Positions 43,665 to 53,409 of a stretch of DNA of 64,000 nt are shown in pieces (the stretch's first letter is position 1; each line of letters opens with the position of its first letter). The stretch lies in NCBI RefSeq assembly GCF_050859025.1, contig NZ_CP138200.1, positions 3,038,001 to 3,102,000 on the forward strand. Reading direction: 5' to 3'. The notes below the pieces were generated by a model that was not told where the DNA came from, did not search any database, and worked only from the letters and a program-made list of their open reading frames with translations. This DNA is from Wukongibacter sp050859025. Its GTDB lineage: Bacteria; Bacillota; Clostridia; Peptostreptococcales; Caminicellaceae. The translations under genes were made by a program, and so were the position numbers.

Positions 43665-44096
43665 ATGTTTATTGGGGAATATATTTATACAATTGATAAA
43701 AAGGGAAGAATAAATGTTCCTGCAAAGTTCAGGGAAAGACTAGGTGAGATCTTTTTTATAACAAAGGGATTGGATAACTGCCTTTTTGTGTTTCCAGAGG
43801 CTGAGTGGAGGAACTTCGAAAGCAAACTAAAGCAATTACCCTTAACGAATAGAAATGCAAGGGCATTTGTAAGGCTATTCTTTTCAGGAGCTACTGAATG
43901 CAGCTTAGATAAGCAAGGTAGAGTTACTATTGCTCAAAATCTAAGGGATTTTGGAGAGCTTGAGAAGGAGATTGCAATAATAGGAGTATCATCAAGAATT
44001 GAGATATGGAGTAAAAATAATTGGGATAAATATAATGATTCTGCAAATATTAGTTATGATGATATAGCTGAACAAATGGCGGAGTTAGGAATATAG
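43665..44096 (+). CDS. mraZ: MraZ transcriptional regulator
   Basis: The 143-residue protein has two AbrB-like swapped-hairpin domains with the signature start MFIGEYIYTIDKKGRINVPAKFRE and the second DKQGRVTIAQNLRDF. It is the first gene of the division and cell-wall cluster and in other bacteria represses that cluster through the repeats upstream. ATG 43665 gives the canonical start; GTG 43656 is within the ribosome binding region (GTGGAG). Confidence 0.95.
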   Translation: MFIGEYIYTIDKKGRINVPAKFRERLGEIFFITKGLDNCLFVFPEAEWRNFESKLKQLPLTNRNARAFVRLFFSGATECSLDKQGRVTIAQNLRDFGELEKEIAIIGVSSRIEIWSKNNWDKYNDSANISYDDIAEQMAELGI

Positions 44097-44111
44097 TAAG
44101 GATGGTATAAT

Positions 44112-45047
44112 ATGGAATTCAAACATGAGACGGTATTACTTGAAGAAACTATAGATAATTTAAATATCAATCCTAAAGGAATCTATGTTGATGGAACTTT
44201 AGGTGGGGGAGGACACTCTGAGCTTATATGTTCAAAGCTTAGTGAAGAAGGCCTTCTTATTGGTATAGATCAAGATCAGGAAGCATTAGCTCATGCAAGG
44301 GAAAGGCTAAAAAAGCATTCTAATAGATTTGAATTTGTTAATAGTAATTTCTCAAATATCAAAGAGGTACTAGCTAAATTAGGGATTGAAAAAATTAATG
44401 GTATTGTCCTTGATCTAGGAGTATCATCATATCAGTTAGATAACAAAGAAAGAGGCTTCTCATATATGCAAGATGCCAAGCTAGATATGAGGATGGATAG
44501 AAATAGAAGTCTTACAGCTGAGGAAGTAGTGAATGAATATTCGGAGAAAGAGCTACAGAAAATTATTAAGCTTTATGGAGAAGAAAAGTGGGCATCAAGG
44601 ATAGCTAAATATATAGTGCTTGAAAGAAAAGAGAAAGAAATAAAGACTACCGGTGACTTGGTTGAAATAATAAAGAAAGCTATACCGGCAGGAGCTAGAA
44701 GAAACGGACCGCATCCAGCAAAAAGAACCTTCCAAGCCATAAGAATCGAAGTAAACAATGAGCTTGGCATATTAGAGCAGACTGTTAAGGCTGTTTCTGA
44801 GGTTTTGGATGAAGGTGGAAGGATATGTATCATAACCTTCCATTCATTAGAAGATAGAATAATTAAGAATGTCTATAAGGAGCTGGCTACTGGCTGCATA
44901 TGTCCGCCGGAATTACCTATATGTAGGTGTGACAATGAGCCTATATTAAAGATTATTACAAGAAAGCCGGTTTATCCTTCTGATGTAGAGATAGAGGTCA
45001 ATCCTAGAGCTAGGAGTGCGAAGCTAAGGGTAGCAGAAAAGATTTGA
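44112..45047 (+). CDS. rsmH: 16S rRNA m4C1402 methyltransferase
   Basis: The 311-residue SAM-dependent enzyme methylates N4 of C1402 in 16S rRNA. Conserved parts are HETVLLEETIDNLNINPKGIYVDGTLGGGGHSELI (SAM loop), GVSSYQLDNKERGFSYMQDAKLDMRMD, GEEKWASRIAKYI and CIITFHSLEDRIIKN. It lies 15 bases after mraZ, its usual place. Confidence 0.96.
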   Translation: MEFKHETVLLEETIDNLNINPKGIYVDGTLGGGGHSELICSKLSEEGLLIGIDQDQEALAHARERLKKHSNRFEFVNSNFSNIKEVLAKLGIEKINGIVLDLGVSSYQLDNKERGFSYMQDAKLDMRMDRNRSLTAEEVVNEYSEKELQKIIKLYGEEKWASRIAKYIVLERKEKEIKTTGDLVEIIKKAIPAGARRNGPHPAKRTFQAIRIEVNNELGILEQTVKAVSEVLDEGGRICIITFHSLEDRIIKNVYKELATGCICPPELPICRCDNEPILKIITRKPVYPSDVEIEVNPRARSAKLRVAEKI

Positions 45048-45076
45048 TGTTCTAAATATCAAAGGGGGAGAATACA

Positions 45077-45592
45077 TTGTTAGTAGCGGAAAAAAAGTAT
45101 TCTTACGGAGAACACGATTACTTTAAAAAGGAAAAAGAAATACCTGTAAAAAGAGCTAATAAAGCTAAGGCAAATAAGAAAAATTTATTAATTAAGGTGA
45201 GCATATTATTTTGGGTTGTAGTTGTTTCAGCTGCTTTTATATTTATATTGCTAAGGTATACAGCTATAACTGAAGCTAGGTATAGTGTTTATAGCTTAAA
45301 TAAGGAAATAACAAAGCTAGAGGATAATCTGCGAGATGCAAAGGTTGAATTAGAAAGCCTTACAAGGTCAGATATTATTGAGGAAACTGCAATTAATGAT
45401 TTAAATATGCAATATCCTCAATACGAGCAAATGGTATTTTTGGACATAGACAGTACACCGGACTTGGATTTAACTGTTCTTGAAGAAGACAATTTCACAA
45501 ATGAGGAATTCATAGGAGAACAAAAGAAGGATAAAAAGTTCTTTGATTATTTGAAGTTATCTTTTCAAAAAGTATATTCTCTATTAGATTAA
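45077..45592 (+). CDS. ftsL: FtsL-like division protein
   Basis: The 171-residue protein has a basic cytoplasmic N-terminus (residues 1-37), one membrane segment (LLIKVSILFWVVVVSAAFIFILL, about 38-60), a coiled coil (YSLNKEITKLEDNLRDAKVELESL) and a non-conserved tail. Position between rsmH and the PBP gene plus this topology identify FtsL or a septum-initiator relative rather than sequence motifs. It starts at TTG 45077 behind GGGGGAG. It should pair with DivIB and a DivIC-like protein at the septum. Confidence 0.75.
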   Translation: MLVAEKKYSYGEHDYFKKEKEIPVKRANKAKANKKNLLIKVSILFWVVVVSAAFIFILLRYTAITEARYSVYSLNKEITKLEDNLRDAKVELESLTRSDIIEETAINDLNMQYPQYEQMVFLDIDSTPDLDLTVLEEDNFTNEEFIGEQKKDKKFFDYLKLSFQKVYSLLD

Positions 45593-45629
45593 TTTGACTT
45601 TTTTTCTTTAGAGAAATATGACTGAAAGC

Positions 45630-45658
45630 AAAGGGGCTCAGCGTCCTTGAGTTTGTAT
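45630..45658. repeat. Short repeat family D, copy 1
   Basis: AAAGGGGCTCAGCGTCCTTG then AGTTTGTAT resembles two copies in the murE-murF gap at 49540-49569 and 49604-49632. All three lie between cell-wall genes. Confidence 0.45.
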
Positions 45659-45684
45659 CAATTTTTTTAAGGAGGACTAAGAGG

Positions 45685-47658
45685 TTGTCAAATCCAAGTA
45701 TTATCAATAAAAAGCGACTTATTGTGGCATTATTCTGTATATGCCTAGTATTCTTCGGACTGATATTTAGATTAGGTTGGATTCAGGTTGTTAATGGTGA
45801 GAAGCTTAGAATGTTAGCTGTACAGCAGCAAACTAGAGATGTTCCAATAACTGCAAGAAGAGGAACAATCTATGATAGAAATGGAAAAGAGCTAGCGGTA
45901 AGTGTAACAACATTTACGGTATGGGCAACTCCATCGGAAATAAAATCTAAAGAGGTAGCGGCTAAAAGCTTATCGGATATACTAGAGCTAGAGGAGGAAG
46001 AAGTTCTTAAAGTAATTTCTCAAAAGAGAGCATTAGTAAAAGTAGCAAAGTGGATTGATAAAGACAAAGCTAATGCAATAGTCAAGGAGAAATTGAGGGG
46101 CATTCAGGTTGCACAGGATTTCAAAAGATTCTATCCATATGGCAATTTTGCATCCCATGTTATTGGTCATACTAGAGTAGATAATCAAGGTATAGCTGGT
46201 ATAGAGCTTAAATACGATAAGGTTTTAAGTGGATTGCCTGGAAGATGGATAAAGAATACCGATGCTGCTGGCAGACAGTTAGCCTACGGGATTGAAAAAT
46301 ATTATGAACCAGTTAATGGACTTAATGTTGTACTTACTATTGATGAGGTTATTCAGCACTTTACAGAAAAAGCAGTTGAGAACGCACTTGTAAAAACTGG
46401 TTCTAATAGAGTAATGGCTATAGTCATGGCACCTAAAACAGGAGATATACTTGCTATGACAGTTAAACCGGATTATGATCCGAATGTTCCTAGATTACCC
46501 TTAGATGAAGATGAGAGAGAAAAATATGAGGCTATGGAGCAATCAGAAAAGTCTAAGCTTTGGAATAAAATGTGGAGAAATCCAATGGTAAGTGATACAT
46601 ATGAGCCAGGGTCAACCTTTAAATTGATAACATCGGCTGCGGGCTTGGAGGAGGGGGTTATTGAACCCAATTCACCTTTCTATTCTCCAGGGTATGCTAT
46701 AGTAGCAGGACAGAAAATAAAGTGTTGGAGGCATTATCGCCCTCATGGTCATCAAACCTTTACTGAGGCCGTACAAAACTCATGTAATCCTGTTTTTATG
46801 GAGGTTGCACAAAGACTGGGACCAGAGAAATTTTATAAATATCTCGATGCCTTTGGATTTAAAGAGAAAACGGGTATAGACTTGCCTGGAGAGGGTAGTG
46901 CTATTCTCCAGAATATGAATAGTGCAGGACCAGTAGGATTAGCTACTATGTCCTTTGGTCAAGGGATATCAATTACTCCTATTCAGCTTATTAATGCCAT
47001 TTCTTCAGTGGCTAATGATGGTAAGCTTATGCAGCCGAGGGTTGTAAAGGAGCTTATCGATGATTCAGGAAATGTAATTCATAGATATGAACCTAAATTT
47101 GTAAGACAGGTTATTTCGGAAAAGACGGCAAAGGAACTAAGACTGATAATGGAGTCCGTTGTTAGCGACGGTTCTGGTAAAAAGGCATACATACCTGGTT
47201 TTAGAATAGGTGGAAAAACTGGTACTGCGGACAAAGTTGTTGATGGTAGATATGCTAAAGGCAAGGTATACTCATCATTTATAGCTGTTGCACCTGTTAA
47301 TGATCCCGAGATAGTAGTTCTTTTAGTTTGTGATGAGCCTCAGGGTACCCATTTCGGTAGTTTAACTGCGGCTCCACCTGTACAAGAAATAGCTAGGGAC
47401 ACTCTTAGATATATGGAAGTAGAGCCTCAATATAATGAGGAGGAAAAGAAAAAGTTTGAAAAGGAAAATGTAGCTATTCCAGAGGTAAGAAGCCTTAAGC
47501 TTTCTGAAGCTGCAAAAATACTTTCTGAATATAAGCTAGAATATAATACAGAACCTATAAGTGTTAATGATGGAAATGGAATAGTAATAGACCAATTTCC
47601 TAAGCCTGGAAGCGAAGTAAAACAAGATTCCATTGTAATATTATATGTTAAGGAATAA
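45685..47658 (+). CDS. spoVD: SpoVD/FtsI-type penicillin-binding protein with PASTA domain
   Basis: The 657-residue class B transpeptidase cross-links peptidoglycan. It has one membrane segment (LIVALFCICLVFFGLIFRLGWIQV), a dimerisation domain (ARRGTIYDRNGKELAVSV), then the transpeptidase with active serine in YEPGSTFKLIT near residue 311, the SxN-type NSCNPVF motif and KTGT in RIGGKTGTADK near residue 512. A single C-terminal PASTA domain follows (AIPEVRSLKLSEAAKILSEYKLEY...). One PASTA domain is typical of sporulation SpoVD; the vegetative form is often encoded alongside, but only one such gene is present. TTG 45685 lies nine bases after AAGGAGG. Confidence 0.92.
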   Translation: MSNPSIINKKRLIVALFCICLVFFGLIFRLGWIQVVNGEKLRMLAVQQQTRDVPITARRGTIYDRNGKELAVSVTTFTVWATPSEIKSKEVAAKSLSDILELEEEEVLKVISQKRALVKVAKWIDKDKANAIVKEKLRGIQVAQDFKRFYPYGNFASHVIGHTRVDNQGIAGIELKYDKVLSGLPGRWIKNTDAAGRQLAYGIEKYYEPVNGLNVVLTIDEVIQHFTEKAVENALVKTGSNRVMAIVMAPKTGDILAMTVKPDYDPNVPRLPLDEDEREKYEAMEQSEKSKLWNKMWRNPMVSDTYEPGSTFKLITSAAGLEEGVIEPNSPFYSPGYAIVAGQKIKCWRHYRPHGHQTFTEAVQNSCNPVFMEVAQRLGPEKFYKYLDAFGFKEKTGIDLPGEGSAILQNMNSAGPVGLATMSFGQGISITPIQLINAISSVANDGKLMQPRVVKELIDDSGNVIHRYEPKFVRQVISEKTAKELRLIMESVVSDGSGKKAYIPGFRIGGKTGTADKVVDGRYAKGKVYSSFIAVAPVNDPEIVVLLVCDEPQGTHFGSLTAAPPVQEIARDTLRYMEVEPQYNEEEKKKFEKENVAIPEVRSLKLSEAAKILSEYKLEYNTEPISVNDGNGIVIDQFPKPGSEVKQDSIVILYVKE

Positions 47659-47721
47659 TCTGAATAAACAATATCTAGACTTTATGATATAATAAAAAGG
47701 ATTAACTATAGTTATGCTACC

Positions 47722-47822
47722 TTAGAACGTATTTATAAATCTGTATTTTGATTTTTGAGTAGCTAATGCTTCAGGGTTATTTAAAGAGTCAAAACATAAG
47801 AGATTTATTACGATTTCTATAG
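47722..47822. repeat. Repeat family B, diverged copy
   Basis: It starts TTAGAACGTATTTATAAATC and ends TTATTACGATTTCTAT. The inner arms are changed but compensated (GTATTTTGATT with AGTCAAAACAT). Confidence 0.75.
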
Positions 47823-47830
47823 GAAAGAGG

Positions 47831-47875
47831 GGCAATTTGAATTAAGGCTTGGACTTTAATTTGAATTGCCTTTTA
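47831..47875 (+). terminator. Hairpin downstream of spoVD
   Basis: GGCAATTTGAATTAA pairs with TTAATTTGAATTGCC (12 of 15 positions) and is followed by TTTTAG. A second small palindrome, TACAGGTTTATATACCTGTA, lies at about 47931-47950. Together with the B copy they suggest that murE has its own promoter. Confidence 0.5.
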
Positions 47876-48051
47876 GTAAGTATATGGAGTGTGTATAGTT
47901 GTATACTAACACCTATAATGAAACTAAGTACAGGTTTATATACCTGTATATCTTATAAAGGTTACCGGCATTAGAATGAAATAAAATTATGAAGTTTTCT
48001 AGACTTTTATTACTATTTAAAGTTGGTTACCTATAACTAGGAGAGATAAGA

Positions 48052-49527
48052 ATGAAATTAGAAAATTTATTAAATGAAGTAGATATTATAAAATCCTATG
48101 GGGATTTTGATAGAGATATCTCTGGAATAGCATATGATTCCAGAAAAGTGACTAAAGATGGTGTGTTTGTTTGTATAACAGGCTTTAAGACCGATGGACA
48201 TAGGTTTATTCAAAGTGCAATTGACAATGGTGCAGCTGCCCTTATTATTGAGAGGGATATTGAGAATACAGAGATGCTTGTGGAGGATAATAGAATATCA
48301 ATCATAAGGGTAAAAGATAGTAGGCAAGCACTTTCCAAGCTAGCCGCAAACTTCTATGATAATCCAAGTGAAAGATTTAAAGTAGTGGGAATAACTGGTA
48401 CTAACGGAAAAACATCTATTACATATTTAGTTAGCAATATTTTAGAGGCTAATAACAAGAGGACTAGTTTAATAGGGACTATAAAAAGTAAAATATTAAA
48501 TGAAGAGTATAAGGTAGCAAACACTACACCTGAGTCTGTAGAATTGCAATATTTTTTCAATGAAATGGTTAAGAAGGATATAGATGTATGCACGATGGAG
48601 GTTTCGTCACACTCATTAGATTTAAAGAGGGTTGAGGATATAAGCTTCAATATTGGAGTTTTTACTAACCTAACGGCTGATCATTTAGACTTTCACAAGG
48701 ATATGGAGAGTTATAAAAGTGCAAAGGTAAAATTGTTTTATAAAGCTAAGGATGCTAATATAATTAATACTGATGATAGATATGGAAAAGAAATATATGA
48801 AGAAATAAAGAAGCTAGATACACCTGTTTTAAGCTATGGAACTAATAGTAGCTGTGATATATATACTGAAAATATTGATATGCATGCCAGTTACTCAGAG
48901 TTTGATCTTGTCACACCTAGATTTACTGGAAAAGTAAGGATAAATATACCCGGTCTATTTTCTATATATAATATATTAGCGGCAATATCTGTTTGCTATG
49001 CATTAGGCTATAGTTTTGAGGAGATTTCAAAGGGAATCAAGTCTATAGAGCCTGTAAGGGGAAGGTTTGAAACCGTTGATAATGATAAGGGTATAGGTGT
49101 AATAGTTGACTATGCCCATACTCCCGACGCCTTAAAGAATGTGTTAGAAACTGTTAATCAATTTGTAAAAGGGAATACAATAGTAGTATTTGGATGTGGT
49201 GGAGACAGGGATGGAAGCAAAAGACATGTAATGGGTAAAATAGCATATGATCTTTCTGATTATGCAATAATTACTAATGATAATCCTCGAACTGAGGACC
49301 CTGAAAAAATAGTTTCTGATATAATGGAAGGAATTGGACCTGATAAAGAGAAATATGAAATAGTAATGGATAGAAAAGAGGCAATTAGAAGAGCTATTGA
49401 AAGGGCTAGGAAGGACGATATTATCTTAATTGCAGGAAAAGGACATGAGACCTATCAGATAATCAATGATGAGGTATTTGATTTTGATGATAAAGAAGTG
49501 GCTTTAGAGTTTTTAAAGACTAATTAG
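48052..49527 (+). CDS. murE: UDP-MurNAc-tripeptide synthetase (MurE)
   Basis: The 491-residue Mur ligase adds the third residue of the stem peptide using ATP. The layout is the N-terminal UDP-binding domain (DSRKVTKDGVFVCITGFKTDGHRF), the P-loop GITGTNGKTSITYLV near residue 110, TTPESVELQYFFNEM, HLDFHKDMESYKSAK and the C-terminal DNPRTEDPEKIVSDI. The DNPR motif is the signature of meso-diaminopimelate-adding enzymes, so the wall is probably DAP type. AGGAGAG precedes ATG 48052. Confidence 0.94.
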   Translation: MKLENLLNEVDIIKSYGDFDRDISGIAYDSRKVTKDGVFVCITGFKTDGHRFIQSAIDNGAAALIIERDIENTEMLVEDNRISIIRVKDSRQALSKLAANFYDNPSERFKVVGITGTNGKTSITYLVSNILEANNKRTSLIGTIKSKILNEEYKVANTTPESVELQYFFNEMVKKDIDVCTMEVSSHSLDLKRVEDISFNIGVFTNLTADHLDFHKDMESYKSAKVKLFYKAKDANIINTDDRYGKEIYEEIKKLDTPVLSYGTNSSCDIYTENIDMHASYSEFDLVTPRFTGKVRINIPGLFSIYNILAAISVCYALGYSFEEISKGIKSIEPVRGRFETVDNDKGIGVIVDYAHTPDALKNVLETVNQFVKGNTIVVFGCGGDRDGSKRHVMGKIAYDLSDYAIITNDNPRTEDPEKIVSDIMEGIGPDKEKYEIVMDRKEAIRRAIERARKDDIILIAGKGHETYQIINDEVFDFDDKEVALEFLKTN

Positions 49528-49539
49528 AACTGATAAAAT

Positions 49540-49632
49540 AAAGGGGCTTTGTACCCATGAGTTTCTATTGAGGTCATTTCTCGAGGAGAAATCTGACCAA
49601 AACGAAGGGGTTTGATGCCTCTGAATTTCTAT
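49540..49632. repeat. Short repeat family D, copies 2 and 3
   Basis: AAAGGGGCTTTGTACCCATG then AGTTTCTAT (49540-49569) and GAAGGGGTTTGATGCCTCTG then AATTTCTAT (49604-49632) are direct repeats. Between them TTTCTCGAGGAGAAA is a small perfect palindrome. No gene lies in this gap. Confidence 0.5.
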
Positions 49633-49662
49633 TTCCAATATAAGCAGTAGGGAGGGAAAGCT

Positions 49663-51045
49663 ATGATTCAGTTGAAGGATATTTTAACAGCTACAAATGG
49701 AAAGCTCTTATTGGGAGATGATAATACTCAGTTTAAAGGTATTTCAATAGATTCTAGAAAGGTTGAGGAAGGCTGCCTATTCATTCCTATAATAGGTGAA
49801 AGATTTGATGGTCATAGGTTTATAGAAGATGCCTTAGATATGGGAGCCATTGGAACTTTAACGAGTAAGAAAATAAATTTTAATAATGACTCAAAAAAAT
49901 GTATAATAATGGTTGAGGATACCTTGAAGGCTCTACAGGATATATCTAAATATTTTCTGAATAAGGCAAATACTCCTGTTGTTGGAGTAACTGGAAGCAC
50001 AGGAAAGACTACAACAAAGGAATTGATTTACAATGTTTTAGCGCAAGAATACAAGGTTTTAAGAAACGAAGGCAATTTTAACAATCATATAGGTTTACCT
50101 CTGACATTACTAAATATTAAAGACGAACATGAGATTATTGTATTGGAAATGGGGATGAGTGGTAGCGGTGAAATTGATCTTTTAGCAGAAATTACAAATC
50201 CAGAGGTAGGAGTTATAACCAATATTGGTGTATGTCATATTGAAAACCTAGGATCAAAGGAAGAAATATTTAAGGCGAAAATGGAACTAAAAAATTATAT
50301 GGATGAGTCGTCAGTGTTAATAGTAAATGGGGACGATGAATATTTAGGGAAGATAAGGTCTGAAGATACAATTTACAGAAAGATATTTACAGGTTTAAAG
50401 GAAGATAATGATATCCATGTAACTAAAACTAATGATTTAGGGTATGATGGCGTAGAATTTTCTGCTGTGATTGATGGTGAAACATATGATTTTAAATTAA
50501 ATGTGCCAGGAATACATAATGTTTACAACGCTCTATTGGCAATAGGGGTTGGTATACACTACAATATATCCTTAGACAAGATTAAGATAGGATTGAGTAG
50601 CTTTGGTGGTAATAAAATGAGACTTAATATTGTTGAATTAGAGGATGATATTAAGCTGATTAATGATTGTTATAACGCAAATCCTGATTCAATGAGGGCG
50701 GCACTTAGTGTCTTGGCAAGTATAGAAGCTAAAAGAAAGATAGCTGTACTTGGAGACATGCTGGAGCTTGGGGATTATTCTGAAGCTTCTCACAGAGAAA
50801 TAGGAAAGATGGCTTTTGAAAAAGGAATAGACTTTATATTAACTGTTGGCAAGGATGCAGTTAATATAGCAAATGGTGCCATAGAAAGTGGATTTGCAAA
50901 GGAAAGGGTATTTGCTGTCAATAATAATATAACTGCATCAAATGTATTGAATATCTTAAAAAAATCTGGAGATCTTTTGCTTATTAAGGGATCTAGAGGT
51001 ATGAAAATGGAGGAAATTGTACAGTATCTACAAGAGAGGAGATAA
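49663..51045 (+). CDS. murF: UDP-MurNAc-pentapeptide synthetase (MurF)
   Basis: The 460-residue Mur ligase attaches D-Ala-D-Ala to the UDP-MurNAc-tripeptide. Motifs are IDSRKVEEGCLFIPIIGERFDGHRF, the P-loop VTGSTGKTTTKELIYNVL, EGNFNNHIGLPLTLL, VLEMGMSGSGEIDLL and DCYNANPDSMRAAL. ATG 49663 follows GGAGGG. It ends four bases before mraY. Confidence 0.95.
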   Translation: MIQLKDILTATNGKLLLGDDNTQFKGISIDSRKVEEGCLFIPIIGERFDGHRFIEDALDMGAIGTLTSKKINFNNDSKKCIIMVEDTLKALQDISKYFLNKANTPVVGVTGSTGKTTTKELIYNVLAQEYKVLRNEGNFNNHIGLPLTLLNIKDEHEIIVLEMGMSGSGEIDLLAEITNPEVGVITNIGVCHIENLGSKEEIFKAKMELKNYMDESSVLIVNGDDEYLGKIRSEDTIYRKIFTGLKEDNDIHVTKTNDLGYDGVEFSAVIDGETYDFKLNVPGIHNVYNALLAIGVGIHYNISLDKIKIGLSSFGGNKMRLNIVELEDDIKLINDCYNANPDSMRAALSVLASIEAKRKIAVLGDMLELGDYSEASHREIGKMAFEKGIDFILTVGKDAVNIANGAIESGFAKERVFAVNNNITASNVLNILKKSGDLLLIKGSRGMKMEEIVQYLQERR

Positions 51046-51049
51046 ATAA

Positions 51050-52012
51050 ATGAGCGAGTTTACACAGCTGATAACTATAGTAGCTATATCATTTTTTATA
51101 ACATTAATTCTAGGACCACTTTTTATACCTATGTTAAAGAGGTTAAAGGTAGGCCAAAGCATTCGGTCTGAGGGGCCTAAATCCCACTTTTCTAAGTCCG
51201 GAACCCCTACTATGGGTGGTATAATAATGATTATAGCTATATTAATAACTACTCTTACATCGGGTAGGTTGAATAAAGATTTATATATAATTTTGTTTTC
51301 CACCTTGGGATTTGGATTAATAGGATTTATTGATGACTTTATAAAGGTAGTGTTAAAACGAAACCTAGGACTTAAAGCATATCAAAAACTTATTGGACAA
51401 ATAGCGATAGCAGTTTGTATAGCTATATATCAATCAAAAATATCTGTTTTTGAAACACAAGTATTAGTACCGTTTCTTAAGATACATATAGATTTAGGAT
51501 TCCTATACGTTCCATTCATTGTATTTGTAGTTGTAGCAACTACAAATAGCGTTAATTTGACTGATGGATTAGACGGTCTTGCAGCAGGGGTTACCCTGAT
51601 AGTTTCTTCATTCTTTAGTCTTGTGGCTATTAATTGGGGCTATCCAAGTATAGCAGTTTTTTCTGCGGCGCTTACGGGTGCATGTTTAGGCTTTTTAAGA
51701 TTTAATGCACATCCAGCCAAGGTTTTTATGGGGGATACGGGTTCAATGGCCCTTGGAGGTGCTATTGCATCTATAGCCATTTTGATGAACTTAACCCTTT
51801 TTATACCTCTAGTTGGAGGGATATATTTTGTAGAAGCTTTGTCGGTTATAATGCAGGTTACATCATTTAAATTAACGGGTAAGAGGGTATTTAAGATGAC
51901 TCCACTGCATCATCATTTTGAGCTAGTTGGATGGAAGGAAACAAAAATTGTAGTTGTATTTTGGAGTATTACATTAGTACTATGTGTAATAGGGCTTTAT
52001 GCATTAAAATAA
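51050..52012 (+). CDS. mraY: Phospho-MurNAc-pentapeptide translocase (MraY)
   Basis: The 320-residue membrane enzyme makes lipid I from UDP-MurNAc-pentapeptide and undecaprenyl phosphate. It has about ten hydrophobic segments and the family signatures SHFSKSGTPTMGGIIM, FIDDFIKVVLKRNLGL, TNSVNLTDGLDGLAAG, FMGDTGSMALGG and MTPLHHHFELVGW. Confidence 0.96.
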   Translation: MSEFTQLITIVAISFFITLILGPLFIPMLKRLKVGQSIRSEGPKSHFSKSGTPTMGGIIMIIAILITTLTSGRLNKDLYIILFSTLGFGLIGFIDDFIKVVLKRNLGLKAYQKLIGQIAIAVCIAIYQSKISVFETQVLVPFLKIHIDLGFLYVPFIVFVVVATTNSVNLTDGLDGLAAGVTLIVSSFFSLVAINWGYPSIAVFSAALTGACLGFLRFNAHPAKVFMGDTGSMALGGAIASIAILMNLTLFIPLVGGIYFVEALSVIMQVTSFKLTGKRVFKMTPLHHHFELVGWKETKIVVVFWSITLVLCVIGLYALK

Positions 52013-52049
52013 AAAACGGAGATGAAATCGGAAAAAGGGTGGTGGAGCA

Positions 52050-53408
52050 ATGGAACTAAAAAATAAGAGGGTATTGGTAGTTGGAATGGCAACTTCAGGA
52101 ATTCCCACTGTAAAGACGTTGTCAAAACTAGGTGCTAAAATTTCAATTAATGATATAAAATCAAAAGAACAGCTTTCAGATATATTGGATGAAATAGGCA
52201 ATTTTTGTAGTGAGTTAATTCTTGGAGAGCATCCTGAGAGGACAGAGAATTATGATCTTATTGTCCTAAGTCCAGGTGTACCTACGGATTTAGCATTCTT
52301 AAAAAAGGCTAAGGAGGAGAAGGTAAATATAATCGGTGAACTTGAGCTGGCGTTTAGACTCAGCAAGGGTAAATATGTTGCAATTACAGGTACAAATGGA
52401 AAAACTACAACTACAGCCCTTACAGGAGAAATATTTAAGAATGCAAAGCATGAAACCTTTGTGGTTGGGAATATAGGTTTGGCGGCAATATCAAAGGCTT
52501 TAGAGACTACAGATAATACAATCTTGGTAACGGAAGTAAGTAGTTTCCAGCTTGAGTCTATAGAGACTTTTAGGCCAAAGATTTCTGCGATTCTAAACAT
52601 AACGCCTGATCATTTAAATCGTCATAAGACAATGGGAAATTATATAGATGCAAAGGCAAATATATTTAGAAATCAATGTGGCGATGATATATTGATTTTG
52701 AACTATGATAATGATGAAACGAGAAAATTAGCTTCTAGGGCAAATTGTAAGGTTGTATTTTTCAGTAGAAGTTCAGCTCTAGATGAAGGCTGTTATGTTG
52801 AGGATAATAATATTGTATTTAAAAATGATAAGGTCAAAGAAACTATTTGTAATATTGATGATATCTATATTGCAGGAAATCATAATTTAGAAAATGCTTT
52901 AGCTGCTACAATTTTTGCTAAGTACTCAGGAATAAATAAAGATGTTATTAAATATACTTTAAAGAACTTTAAAGGTATTGAGCATAGAACAGAATTTGTT
53001 GATGAGATTAATGGGGTTAAGTTTTACAATGATTCCAAAGGAACTAATCCTGATGCTTCAATAAAGGCTGTGGAAGGTTTAAAAGGACCTTTGATATTGA
53101 TAGCAGGCGGTATGGATAAGGGGAGTTCCTTCGACGAGTTTGTCGGAGCCTTTAATGACAAGGTTAAGACATTAGTTTTACTAGGTGAAACTGCAAATAA
53201 AATAAAAGAAACAGCTGAGGGCTTAGGTTTCAAAAACATATTTATAGTCAAAAATATGGAAGAGGCTGTCGAAAAGGCCTATGAAGAAGCAGTTGACAAG
53301 GACACTATTTTATTGTCTCCAGCCTGTGCAAGCTGGGATATGTATAAGAGCTTTGAAGTGAGAGGAAAGCATTTTAAGGATTGCGTCAATAATTTAAGGA
53401 GTGTTTAA
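52050..53408 (+). CDS. murD: UDP-MurNAc-L-alanine:D-glutamate ligase (MurD)
   Basis: The 452-residue Mur ligase adds D-glutamate. Motifs are VLVVGMATSGIPTVKTLSKLGA, LSPGVP, the P-loop AITGTNGKTTTTALTGEIF, NITPDHLNRHKTMGNYIDAK, GIEHRTEFVDEINGVKFYNDSKGTNPDA and LSPACASWDMYKSFEVRG. It overlaps the frame of the next gene by a few bases. Confidence 0.95.
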   Translation: MELKNKRVLVVGMATSGIPTVKTLSKLGAKISINDIKSKEQLSDILDEIGNFCSELILGEHPERTENYDLIVLSPGVPTDLAFLKKAKEEKVNIIGELELAFRLSKGKYVAITGTNGKTTTTALTGEIFKNAKHETFVVGNIGLAAISKALETTDNTILVTEVSSFQLESIETFRPKISAILNITPDHLNRHKTMGNYIDAKANIFRNQCGDDILILNYDNDETRKLASRANCKVVFFSRSSALDEGCYVEDNNIVFKNDKVKETICNIDDIYIAGNHNLENALAATIFAKYSGINKDVIKYTLKNFKGIEHRTEFVDEINGVKFYNDSKGTNPDASIKAVEGLKGPLILIAGGMDKGSSFDEFVGAFNDKVKTLVLLGETANKIKETAEGLGFKNIFIVKNMEEAVEKAYEEAVDKDTILLSPACASWDMYKSFEVRGKHFKDCVNNLRSV

Positions 53409-53409
53409 T

